A stretch of 64,000 bases of DNA from Paenibacillus sp. RC334. GTDB taxonomy: Bacteria > Bacillota > Bacilli > Paenibacillales > Paenibacillaceae. The notes under the pieces are model-generated. The model saw nothing but the letters and a program-made list of their open reading frames with translations, was not told the DNA's origin and searched no databases. The number at the start of each line of letters is the position of its first letter. The stretch's first letter is position 1. This document shows, one piece after another, positions 36,459 through 44,529 of this stretch. Both the position numbers and the translations under genes were made by a program. Where the stretch lies: assembly GCF_030034735.1 (NCBI RefSeq), contig NZ_CP125370.1, positions 5,751,001 through 5,815,000 on the forward strand. Direction: 5' to 3'.

Positions 36459-37061
36459 TTATTTTCGAGAATCAATAATAAACATAGATGCATCTTGTCC
36501 CATGAATATTTTACTTCCATTATAAAAAGTTTTGGATTGAATACCTCTATACCCTATTTTAGTCATAACGTCAGCCAGCTCTTCTTGATTAAATCCGTTA
36601 TGAACTATATCTGAAACTACTTTTTCATTTTTATTAAAATCTACGATTAGTAAATGTCCTCCCTCATTTAGAACATCAAATAGCCTTGATAAAACGAATT
36701 CAACATCATGAATATGAAGTAGAACCTGAGCCATAAAAATATAATCCGCATGCAAATCCGTTAGACCTTCCTTTTCAAAATCAAAGCATAATGTATCTGC
36801 ATTCTGAATATGAAGATCAGTAATTTTTTGTTTTATTTGATTAATCATGTTTTGTGAAGTATCCAGAAAAAGCATAGAATTAAAATCGTTTAACAAGTTC
36901 ATTCCGACAAGGCCCGTTCCACACCCAAAATCAATAGCATTCTTACTATTAGCGTCAACTACATATTCACGAATGGCATCAGATGATCCCTTTGCAATCT
37001 GAATTCTTTCAGAAGTGTCATATACATTAGCTATCATTTCAAACTTATCCGTATTTCCCAT
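36459..37061 (-). CDS. class I SAM-dependent methyltransferase (copy 2)
   Basis: This 200-aa protein is about 93% identical to the protein at 11446-12048, with the same motif I 'AIDFGCGTGL'. Upstream and downstream non-coding sequence is also similar, including 'TTTCTGCCTAAAAGTTTATTTT' past the stop. It was therefore duplicated as part of a larger block with the SMI1-like gene. Confidence 0.8.
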   Translation of the reverse strand: MGNTDKFEMIANVYDTSERIQIAKGSSDAIREYVVDANSKNAIDFGCGTGLVGMNLLNDFNSMLFLDTSQNMINQIKQKITDLHIQNADTLCFDFEKEGLTDLHADYIFMAQVLLHIHDVEFVLSRLFDVLNEGGHLLIVDFNKNEKVVSDIVHNGFNQEELADVMTKIGYRGIQSKTFYNGSKIFMGQDASMFIIDSRK

Positions 37062-37225
37062 TTTACCTCTCCAATCTGCCTTAATAAAATCCTGAATACA
37101 ACAGTATAGAATGATATTCTATCAAGCATTAGCATTTAATCCCCATTCTTATTAGTGCTTATGGAAAAACAAAACCTCTGTATGAATGGAGGAGACAACC
37201 TTGGGTTGATTCATGTACACCTTCT

Positions 37226-37549
37226 TCACGATTCGTCTTTGTCGAAATAATCATCTAGCAAATGCAGTTCTCGCAAACAACCGATAAATTTTTCTCTGAA
37301 ATTCGGATTGCTTTTATATTCTGGCCATACCGCCTTATAGTAAGGCAGCAACTTCTCGTGTGGAATAATGCCCCAGTATAAAATCGAGTTATTCAAAACC
37401 TGCGGGTCGGCCCCCATCAACATCTGTTCAATGATCTGCCAGCTTCCCTGCTTGTTTTCACAACTGCGCGCGGCATAGATGGCAGTGGTTTGCATTTTCG
37501 GGTCGGCGTGACACAATAAAGGCGCAAGTGGAAGCTTCGACACTCTCAC
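37226..37549 (-). pseudogene. SMI1/KNR4-like gene, C-terminal remnant (copy 3)
   Basis: From about codon 10 to the end, this matches the last ~97 residues of the 444-aa protein at 12217-13551. The homology breaks sharply near 37530, where unrelated sequence supplies a false start (MRVSKLPLAP). The SUKH domain and ribosome binding site are missing. Confidence 0.75.
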
Positions 37550-37684
37550 TGTACCAAATGAATTGGTGTTTTTCTATGTTAGCAAGATCGTTACTTGAAC
37601 CGACTTCACCCTAATCCCCGCTTAGAGTCAGCTCGATTTTGACTCTGCGAAAGTTGAGTAATTAAGTATTCAAAAAATTTCGCC

Positions 37685-37751
37685 CTACTTATGATACGGC
37701 TCTCCGCGCTAGGTGAAACGGTAAGTTTTAAGCCATCCCGTTTAGGATGGC
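37685..37751 (-). repeat. rlmH-tail att-like repeat 11 plus hairpin
   Basis: Bases 37685-37705 encode Arg-Gly-Glu-Pro-Tyr-His-Lys-stop (CGC before GGA). The flank 'TAGGTGAAACGGTAAG' is a diverged form of the main group and is followed by GCCATCC / GGATGGC (37732-37751). Confidence 0.7.
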
Positions 37752-37825
37752 CCTCTCTTTGATCTCGCATCTCTTTTGCAAAAAGAAAAAGTGAATGGAT
37801 TACTCCAATTGCGCTTTTGCTTACT

Positions 37826-37984
37826 TTAATATTCTCCTTTAATCACAAAAAACGAATCCCTAATGGTTCCCGGTAGTTTAGACTTCTGCCGGGCAAACTT
37901 AAACTTCTCTTCTAATTCCTGCGGGATCTCCATCCCCTCAGAAAGCTTAAAGCCAACGGCCCACTTCTTCAGGTCGGTGCCCGT
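37826..37984 (-). pseudogene. 153-aa protein gene, 3' remnant (copy 3)
   Basis: The minus strand encodes the last ~50 residues of the 153-aa protein ('KKWAVGFKLSEGMEIPQELE' to the 'SFFVIKGEY' end) and then loses similarity at about 37985, where an HTH fragment on the other strand begins. Confidence 0.7.
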
Positions 37985-38086
37985 ATTCGTGACCTGAGAA
38001 AAGAAAGAGGATTAACACAAGAGTCTCTCGGAGAAAGATCCTCAACAGATTGCTATGGCCAAAAATGTGTTAAGAAAGATTTTTAA
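37985..38086 (+). pseudogene. XRE-family helix-turn-helix fragment
   Basis: The plus strand reads 'IRDLRKERGLTQESLGERSS' and then a stop 14 codons later. This is helix 1 to the recognition helix region of an XRE/Cro domain, cut at both ends. It abuts the 153-aa remnant exactly, so an illegitimate join lies here. Confidence 0.6.
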
Positions 38087-38137
38087 TAATAAGTGAACCA
38101 CTGACCACGGCAAGAGCTATCAAGAAATCAATGCAGT

Positions 38138-38175
38138 AAAAAGACACTGAGATTCTATCCATCAGTGTCTTTTTT
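38138..38175 (+). terminator. Rho-independent terminator
   Basis: AAAGACACTGA pairs with TCAGTGTCTTT across 11 nt and is followed by six T. With A-tracts upstream it could work in both directions. Confidence 0.8.
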
Positions 38176-38344
38176 ATTGATACTTTTCCACCAACATCAT
38201 GTTTCATCGTTGAACTCGAACTGATTCACTTTAGCAATATTCGCTGTAACTGACTTCACTTTCTAGTTGGATGGTTCCGGAGTAGCCGTAATTCCCAGTA
38301 CAATAAATTGATTCTTGTAATCATTTCAATCAGAGGGTTGTAAT

Positions 38345-40084
38345 TTAAAGCAACTTAATCAGCTCTTCTAGCTCATCAACCAATACTTTTGCAAGTTCAA
38401 AATCAGTATCTTTTAAAGCCAATTCTATTTTCATTTCAACTGATTTTTTATTTTGTTCAGTTTCTAAATAGTCTCTATCAAAATGACTAGCATAAATCAT
38501 CTGTCTAAATTTTCGCATACTCATTTTTCTAATCGTCTTATCGTCAATGATTAAAACATAATCCATACCATTTACAACAGAATAGAAATCATGAGAAATC
38601 ATGAGAATCGCACCTTTATAGTCTTCAATGGCTTTCTCCAGTGCTATTTGTGTATAGGTGTCTAAATGGCTTGTCGGTTCATCAAGAAGCAATACGTTTG
38701 CTTTACTGGCCGAAACTTTAGCCAATTGAAGCATATTTTTTTCTCCACCAGATAAAGATTCTATCTTTTGATTAACGATTTCTCCTTCAAAGCCATAGTT
38801 TGAAATATACGATCTTATCTCATCATAAGTTTTAAACCCAGCATCGATGAATTCTTCTAGTATTGTATTAGAATCCTTTAGTATTTCGCCTTGAAGCTGA
38901 GATAAATAAGCCACTTTAACATCAGCATTTATTTCAATTGAATCATGATTATTTTTAAAGATTTCTCGGAGCAAAGTCGTTTTCCCGGTACCGTTTGAAC
39001 CAATAATGGCTACTTTATCAGTAGATTTTATCTCAAAGTTAACATTGTCTAAAAGCAACTCATCAAAGGCAACACTATAATTATTGACATTCACAACAAT
39101 CGTGTCTTCAATTTCATTATCAATACCAAAACTAATATTCGGTTGCTTAATATCAACAAATGGCGCTTTAATTCTACGCGCTTCCAATCTTTCTTGAAAC
39201 TTAACTCTAGCTTTTAACGCTCTACCTCTAGATGCTTCTGCATTATAAGTTGCGATAGCTCTAAGATTATTGATTATGTTCTCGTTTCTCTCAATTTCTT
39301 CATCTTCAGCGATTGTGAGTTCTTGTAACTCAATTTTAGTCTGAAGTAATGAGAAGTTATAATCAATATATCGCCCATCAAACTCTTGGATCTCCGTATT
39401 TTCAAGGTGTATAATTTTGTTGAAACAATGATTCAATAGATATCGGTTGTGCGTAACAACTAGCAGCATTCCCTTGTTGGAATTAATAAGATTTTTAAGC
39501 GCATTTAGGTTTTCAAAGTCTAAAAATACATCTGGTTCGTCCATAATCATTAAGTCTGGACTACTAAGCATTTCCTTCATCACTTGAATAAGTTTGAATT
39601 CCCCACCACTCAGGTCGGATACCCTAAGATCTTTTAGCTTCATGAGGTTTGCTAGATTTAGTTTCTTATTAATGTTGCTTTCAAAATCATCCCCACCCAT
39701 TGAATCAAATGCGTCTAAAGCTAATTGATACTTTTCTAGTAACGAATCAATATCCGATGATGTTTCCATTTCAGTACAAATAGATGTTATTTCATTTTGT
39801 ATCTTAATAAATTCTTCTCCTATATATTCAAAAACGGTTGTTTCTTTAGTTTTGTCTACTTGTGAGAACTGACTTACATACCCAATTCTGCAAGTTGGGT
39901 CTATCTCTAACTTGCCATCGAACAAATATCTTTCCGGATCCATCAGTATATCTATCAGTGTACTTTTCCCACTGCCACTTGTTCCTATAAAAGCGCAATG
40001 TTGTGCCTCTTCAAACGTAAATGAAATGTTTTTATATAGTTCTTTTTGCGGAAATGAGAAGGATAAGTTATCAACTTTTATCAT
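38345..40084 (-). CDS. ABC-F family ATPase, probable ribosome-protection antibiotic resistance protein
   Basis: This 579-aa protein has two ABC domains and no membrane segment. Walker A motifs are 'GTSGSGKST' near residue 34 and 'GSNGTGKT' near 360; signatures are 'LSGGEFK' and 'LSGGEKN'; Walker B are 'LMIMDEPD' and 'LLLDEPTSHLD'. The linker between them is long and charged, as in ABC-F proteins that dislodge drugs from the ribosome, and a C-terminal helical extension is present. ATG at 40084 follows AAAGG. The first Walker B is followed by DV rather than the usual TN. The drug class cannot be told. Confidence 0.85.
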   Translation of the reverse strand: MIKVDNLSFSFPQKELYKNISFTFEEAQHCAFIGTSGSGKSTLIDILMDPERYLFDGKLEIDPTCRIGYVSQFSQVDKTKETTVFEYIGEEFIKIQNEITSICTEMETSSDIDSLLEKYQLALDAFDSMGGDDFESNINKKLNLANLMKLKDLRVSDLSGGEFKLIQVMKEMLSSPDLMIMDEPDVFLDFENLNALKNLINSNKGMLLVVTHNRYLLNHCFNKIIHLENTEIQEFDGRYIDYNFSLLQTKIELQELTIAEDEEIERNENIINNLRAIATYNAEASRGRALKARVKFQERLEARRIKAPFVDIKQPNISFGIDNEIEDTIVVNVNNYSVAFDELLLDNVNFEIKSTDKVAIIGSNGTGKTTLLREIFKNNHDSIEINADVKVAYLSQLQGEILKDSNTILEEFIDAGFKTYDEIRSYISNYGFEGEIVNQKIESLSGGEKNMLQLAKVSASKANVLLLDEPTSHLDTYTQIALEKAIEDYKGAILMISHDFYSVVNGMDYVLIIDDKTIRKMSMRKFRQMIYASHFDRDYLETEQNKKSVEMKIELALKDTDFELAKVLVDELEELIKLL

Positions 40085-40122
40085 AGTGTTACCTTTCTTT
40101 ATAACTAAAATGGTGACTATTA

Positions 40123-40643
40123 TTAGAGGTATTGCAGAACATAGATTTTGAGTTTACCGTTGTTAGAGTAACACTGTTTACCACCAAGTTCAATCCATTT
40201 GTAGCCCATCCCTTGGGGGTCAAAGTTCCATGCTACCTCCTCAACTGTCCTCATAAAAGCGCCGGAATGAACTCGACTTAGATCTCTGCCGGTTGTAAAT
40301 GTACCTTATTCATCTTATCTCGCTCCTTGATCAAATAACGATAAGGCGAGAATACCTCCTGACGAATAGCCAACGGAATAGGTCGGGGAGCTTTTTCGTA
40401 GGCTGCAGGGGTGAGCTGAAAAGCCTTGTTGAATGCTCGTGTAAACGTCTCTCGTGATAAGAATCCATACTTTACGGCAACATCCAGAACCCGCTGATCT
40501 GTGTCGCGGAGCTCGAAGGCGGCACGGCTGATCCTTCGAGTCCAGATGTAATCCCGCAATGTCATCCCGGTTAATTGATTGAACTGTCTGTAACAATAAT
40601 AGGGTGAATAGCCCATATGTTCCATTTCATTCCATTTGTACAC
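40123..40643 (-). pseudogene. AraC family regulator with effector domain, doubly deleted
   Basis: GTG at 40643 follows AGGAGGGAGG. After 'YKWNEMEH' the first ~25 residues of the usual AraC domain are missing, and the frame joins at 'GYSPYYCYRQFNQLTGMTL'. The recognition part 'RDTDQRVLDVAVKYGFLSRE' is intact. A stop at 40278 ends the frame. Downstream in another frame 'VEEVAWNFDPQGMGYKW' matches the last part of the effector-binding domain that normally follows, ending at 40123. About 100 residues between are gone. It lies just ahead of the ABC-F gene and may once have controlled it. Confidence 0.65.
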
Positions 40644-40726
40644 AGAAGTCCTCCCTCCTTTCCTTTTGATCATATCACCGGCGATTTTTGCATACTTGAT
40701 TCGAGTTGTACAATAAAAACTTGCCG

Positions 40727-40797
40727 TTATTTATGATACGGTTCTCCGTATCATAAATAGGGCGAAGTCTTCCGTTTCTACAGGATGACTTCGCCAA
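40727..40797. repeat. rlmH-tail att-like repeat 12 in head-to-head pair, plus hairpin
   Basis: Bases 40727-40747 encode Gly-Glu-Pro-Tyr-His-Lys-stop on the minus strand. Bases 40746-40760 encode Pro-Tyr-His-Lys-stop on the plus strand, so two cores face each other as a 32-bp inverted repeat. The next bases form GGCGAAGTC / GACTTCGCC (40762-40797). It is the only place with opposed cores. Confidence 0.7.
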
Positions 40798-40821
40798 AAA
40801 ATATAAGAGACTGTGTTTTTA

Positions 40822-43737
40822 TTATTGAACATATTTGAGAAACATAGAGCTAGAAATTTCTATCTGAGGCGGAATTAGCTCATCTGGTAAATTGGGTATG
40901 TCCTTCCACTTTTCAATTTGATTCTTCAACTCCTCATATTCATACCCACCTAACCCGATTGGGGTTTTCAGCAGTTCAAGTAACTTATTAAACGCACTTG
41001 TAATTATTGTATCAGTATCCCTATCAATAAACTCTTGTATTCTTAAGATCCAATTTATCAATTTATTATTTTCATTTAGAATCAATATTTTGCCTTGCCG
41101 ATTATCAAATAATCTGAATCCAGCAATTTTATCATCTAAGTATGAAGTAACAATAAATCTATCACTATAGTATCGAGATCGAGAACCTATTACTTCAATT
41201 ATTTTCCTTTTACCCTTTTTCCAGTAAGTTTTAACATACCGTTCATTTATTAATTTTTCTGCTTTGTATGGATATCTGTCTTTGAGAACTTTGATTGATC
41301 TTGAAAGCACATTAAAATCATCCTCCAACAATGTTGCTAGATTAGTGTATTGTGCGAGGTCATTAATCTCATCAGTTTCTGTGCGAGATTTAATATATTT
41401 GCGAGAAATATCAGTGATAATTACGAACTCCTCCAGACTCTCAAACTCATTAAGTGAAATAACCTCTGCAGTTCCATTAATATACACTCTAATTAGTGGA
41501 TAATCTATAAAATGTGCAACTAGTTGAGGAGCATGTTCTAATATTGAATGAATATAGTACCAGCCATCAGGTGTATTATTCACCGAGCTATTTTTCAAAT
41601 GGTCCTCTACTATTTCAACAAATCTTTCAAATAGAACTGGATCATCTAAATAATCCCCTCTCTGTTCCATATGTTGTCTTGAGAGATTTTGTCTATGACT
41701 ATTTCCTCGATAGTCAATGCGAAATCGAAATGGCCCCGAAGGGTACCCGCTTTCAGCAAACGCAATTCCATGAAGACATGTTAAATTACCGGGTATCTCA
41801 GGTAATTCCGCAAGAGGGTGACTTTTGGTGTAGGTATAATTTGCCCATCCCCACTGATCCCATCTATCAATATTATTCTTAATAACACTGAACACATAAA
41901 TCTCACCGAAAACTCCATCACTTTTAATAGGATAAGCTGAAGTAGCAAATTCAACGTCTTCCAAGAGAGTACCGGAATTATTAATTAACTCCCTCCGGTC
42001 TTCGGCCTGAATTAGTGTCTCTTTTCCATATTGGTTAATATAAATAGGAAATTCGACCTTCTTGCACCAACCGGATACTAAACTTATTAATTCATCTTCA
42101 CCAAATTCTGTATCTAATAATATTTCGATTTTCGTACCACTTATTCTTCTGTCACTTCGTTCTGTAAGAAGATAATTTTTCGGACCGCTAAGCGTTAATC
42201 GTACCGCTCCTTCACCTTGTTTGGAGTGAACTTTATATGTCTCGACTGTAACATTCTCACTTACAGCAAACACAGACAAAAAGCCGACTCCAAATTGACT
42301 AATTGGTTTGAAACTATAGTTTCTTTGAAAGTCCTCTGAAGAATAATACGATCTGCCGATCTGTAAAAAATACCTCTTTATAATTTCTGAATCCATGCCT
42401 ATTCCGCTATCTTCAACAATTAAAAGCTGTTTTGAATACTCTTCACCGGAAAGGGGATTCAAAACTTTTAATGATTCTAACCTTATATTTATTGGATATT
42501 TATTTCTTATCAATTCATCTATATCATTAGGATAACTAGGAAGTGATTTTCCTTCGTATTTTAAGTCTTCATAAATCTTGCATCTTGTTGCATCAAATGC
42601 ATTTTGAAGTATCTCTCTAAGAAATTCTTTTTCATTTTTATAAACATCTAGTATTAATCTCTGAAATACTGCGTCGTGATCAAGTTCAAATTTCCATTCT
42701 GAAGGAATATACATTGCAGAATCACTAGGTTCAATTTTTATAGTTGAGTTATTTTTCCCTATGGTCACCACAGGTGCAATCCAGCTTGAATGTCTGCTGA
42801 CTTTAGACATTAATATTGACGCATTATTAATTTCCTCCACAAGCCACTGGCACCAGTCTTGAAGAAACCTATGTTCATCTTGAGTATTACATTTTGCAAC
42901 TAATTCAATCCTGTCATATGCAGTTAATCTATGATAGATTCTTTGATATTGTGTCCAGTGTGCTAAACTATCCGCCGGCAAAGGACATGCAGCATTCAAT
43001 AAAAGTGGACATGCTCTATCATATGTCATATCCAACAAATCACCGATTCTAAGCAATATCGCCAGGAATCTTACATTCACCTCTTCTCCTCTTATATCCC
43101 GTCTATCAGGGTAAATATCACTATTTTCTAATTCAAAATGCTTTAATCCATGAGCTACACACACATCAGCAATTGTTTTAAATAGAGCAGGATCATCAAA
43201 CGAGAACTTTCCTAATAGATTATGATTTTGAACTAGTATATCCACAGCTCTAGTATGGTGGTTCTTGCGAATATACTCGGCAATTAAAAATCTTGTTTGT
43301 AAATCTGCTATAAAATCTTTAACGCTCGGCTCAAGGGTAGTGCTCGTTCTAGTTGCTTCTATTTCATCCCATCTCTTTTTTCCACTACCATTCACAAATA
43401 ATCCCCATTGTTCGGATTGAATGATTTTCAACTTTTCTTTATCAGAAACAACCATTCCTGAATCGTGTAAATATGCTGATGCTATAAGAATAAATACCTC
43501 AACACTTGAGAGTCGTAATACCGGCTGTTCAAATTCATTATCTCTAAAAAGCAGTTTAGACATCTGTAAAACGATTTCTTCACTGTGTTCTACTGTATGT
43601 CTAGTATAATGAGGAAAAGTTTGAGGTATATATGATAACCAATTCGCTACAGATTCCTTTAGTTCAAGAATTTTCCCATAATATAATGGGCTTTTAAATT
43701 TAAGATATTGTACTAAAGCAATGTCGGATATTTGCAT
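40822..43737 (-). CDS. HD-domain and GHKL-ATPase (Hsp90-like) fusion protein
   Basis: This 971-aa cytosolic protein has an N-terminal HD-type domain (residues 1-290) with 'YTRHTVEHSEEIV', 'AYLHDSGM' and a later 'HHTRAVDIL'. A GHKL ATPase domain follows: N-box 'EFLREILQNAFDATR' near 370, 'VEDSGIGMD' near 440 and 'QFGVGFLSVF' near 475. The middle region is Hsp90-like. The C-terminal ~350 residues are unassigned. It resembles chaperone-like ATPases found in islands, some of which act in phage defence; here this is inferred from position and architecture only. It is the sole gene between repeat 12 and rlmH. Low GC sets it apart from the chromosomal flank. Confidence 0.8.
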   Translation of the reverse strand: MQISDIALVQYLKFKSPLYYGKILELKESVANWLSYIPQTFPHYTRHTVEHSEEIVLQMSKLLFRDNEFEQPVLRLSSVEVFILIASAYLHDSGMVVSDKEKLKIIQSEQWGLFVNGSGKKRWDEIEATRTSTTLEPSVKDFIADLQTRFLIAEYIRKNHHTRAVDILVQNHNLLGKFSFDDPALFKTIADVCVAHGLKHFELENSDIYPDRRDIRGEEVNVRFLAILLRIGDLLDMTYDRACPLLLNAACPLPADSLAHWTQYQRIYHRLTAYDRIELVAKCNTQDEHRFLQDWCQWLVEEINNASILMSKVSRHSSWIAPVVTIGKNNSTIKIEPSDSAMYIPSEWKFELDHDAVFQRLILDVYKNEKEFLREILQNAFDATRCKIYEDLKYEGKSLPSYPNDIDELIRNKYPINIRLESLKVLNPLSGEEYSKQLLIVEDSGIGMDSEIIKRYFLQIGRSYYSSEDFQRNYSFKPISQFGVGFLSVFAVSENVTVETYKVHSKQGEGAVRLTLSGPKNYLLTERSDRRISGTKIEILLDTEFGEDELISLVSGWCKKVEFPIYINQYGKETLIQAEDRRELINNSGTLLEDVEFATSAYPIKSDGVFGEIYVFSVIKNNIDRWDQWGWANYTYTKSHPLAELPEIPGNLTCLHGIAFAESGYPSGPFRFRIDYRGNSHRQNLSRQHMEQRGDYLDDPVLFERFVEIVEDHLKNSSVNNTPDGWYYIHSILEHAPQLVAHFIDYPLIRVYINGTAEVISLNEFESLEEFVIITDISRKYIKSRTETDEINDLAQYTNLATLLEDDFNVLSRSIKVLKDRYPYKAEKLINERYVKTYWKKGKRKIIEVIGSRSRYYSDRFIVTSYLDDKIAGFRLFDNRQGKILILNENNKLINWILRIQEFIDRDTDTIITSAFNKLLELLKTPIGLGGYEYEELKNQIEKWKDIPNLPDELIPPQIEISSSMFLKYVQ

Positions 43738-43861
43738 TAATCAACACTCCCTCAGATTAAGATAAATTTATATATATTTTAACTCTTAAGGATTTAATTA
43801 TCCACAGAACCGAGTGAAGAGTAGTATTTTATAACAAATTGAAAATAAATCCTCTTTCACC

Positions 43862-43882
43862 CTACTTGTGGTACGGTTCACC
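43862..43882 (-). other. 3' end of rlmH: putative attachment site (repeat 13)
   Basis: These bases encode the C-terminal Gly-Glu-Pro-Tyr-His-Lys and TAG of RlmH. The corresponding bases of orfX/rlmH are the SCC attachment site in staphylococci. Sequence left of it is AT-rich island DNA; right of it is the conserved gene. Confidence 0.7.
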
Positions 43883-44341
43883 CCGATTAATCTTCACCGC
43901 TCGGTAAATCTGCTCTACCAGCACCAATCGCATCAGTTGATGAGGCAAAGTCATCCTTCCGAAGCTTAGCTTCTGCTGGGCACGACGGAGGACTTCGTCA
44001 GAAAGGCCGTGGCTGCCGCCAATGACGAAGACAACATGGCTTGTACCGTAGGTGCCGAGCTTATCCAATTCCTCCGCAAGTTCTTCCGAGCTCCAGAGCT
44101 TGCCGTCGATGGCGAGTACAATAACATGTGCCTCACTCTTCACATGGGCAAGGATGCGCTCTCCCTCTCGCTCCTTGACCTGTCGAACCTCCGCTTCGCT
44201 CAGTGTGTCAGGAGCCTTTTCATCGGCTACTTCGATCATTTGAAACTTGATGTATGGTCCCAGCCGTTTAGCGTATTCCTGAATGCCCATAACCAAATAC
44301 TTCTCTTTTAACTTCCCCACACCTATAAGCTGAATAAACAA
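43862..44341 (-). CDS. rlmH: 23S rRNA pseudouridine(1915)-N3 methyltransferase
   Basis: This 159-aa SPOUT methyltransferase acts on pseudouridine 1915 in helix 69 of 23S rRNA in assembled ribosomes. Family features are the start '[14 protein letters not shown]', the SAM knot '[12 protein letters not shown]', '[19 protein letters not shown]' and the invariant end NRGEPYHK. The apparent start is TTG at 44341 with AGGGG about 12 nt upstream; no in-frame ATG is nearby. It is intact despite 41 kb of accessory DNA beginning at its stop codon. The neighbouring wal/htrA block matches the usual Bacillales context. Confidence 0.95.
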   Translation of the reverse strand: MFIQLIGVGKLKEKYLVMGIQEYAKRLGPYIKFQMIEVADEKAPDTLSEAEVRQVKEREGERILAHVKSEAHVIVLAIDGKLWSSEELAEELDKLGTYGTSHVVFVIGGSHGLSDEVLRRAQQKLSFGRMTLPHQLMRLVLVEQIYRAVKINRGEPYHK

Positions 44342-44529
44342 ATTCCATACCCCTATCTATGTCGAATGATAATGTAAAATCGTATTTAAAATCCCTAACT
44401 GAAAAAGATGGCTTTAACATAGTTATTTTAGCATCTGAAACGTCTCTTACCTATCTATTTCCTCTCCGTTACGAGCCTATTCGCTGTTCAAATCATAGCG
44501 GATCATTCATTTACGCTCTTCACAATGAA

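Noticed and set aside
37226..37549. 107-aa frame taken as a complete gene
   Set aside because: The first ~10 codons are unrelated to the family and no ribosome binding site is present; it is the 3' end of the 444-aa gene.
2638..43882. Direct repeats explained as target duplications or ends of one repeated IS
   Set aside because: The motif is 21 bp, matches the rlmH coding end at peptide level, and the only transposase in the region has different ends and is defective.
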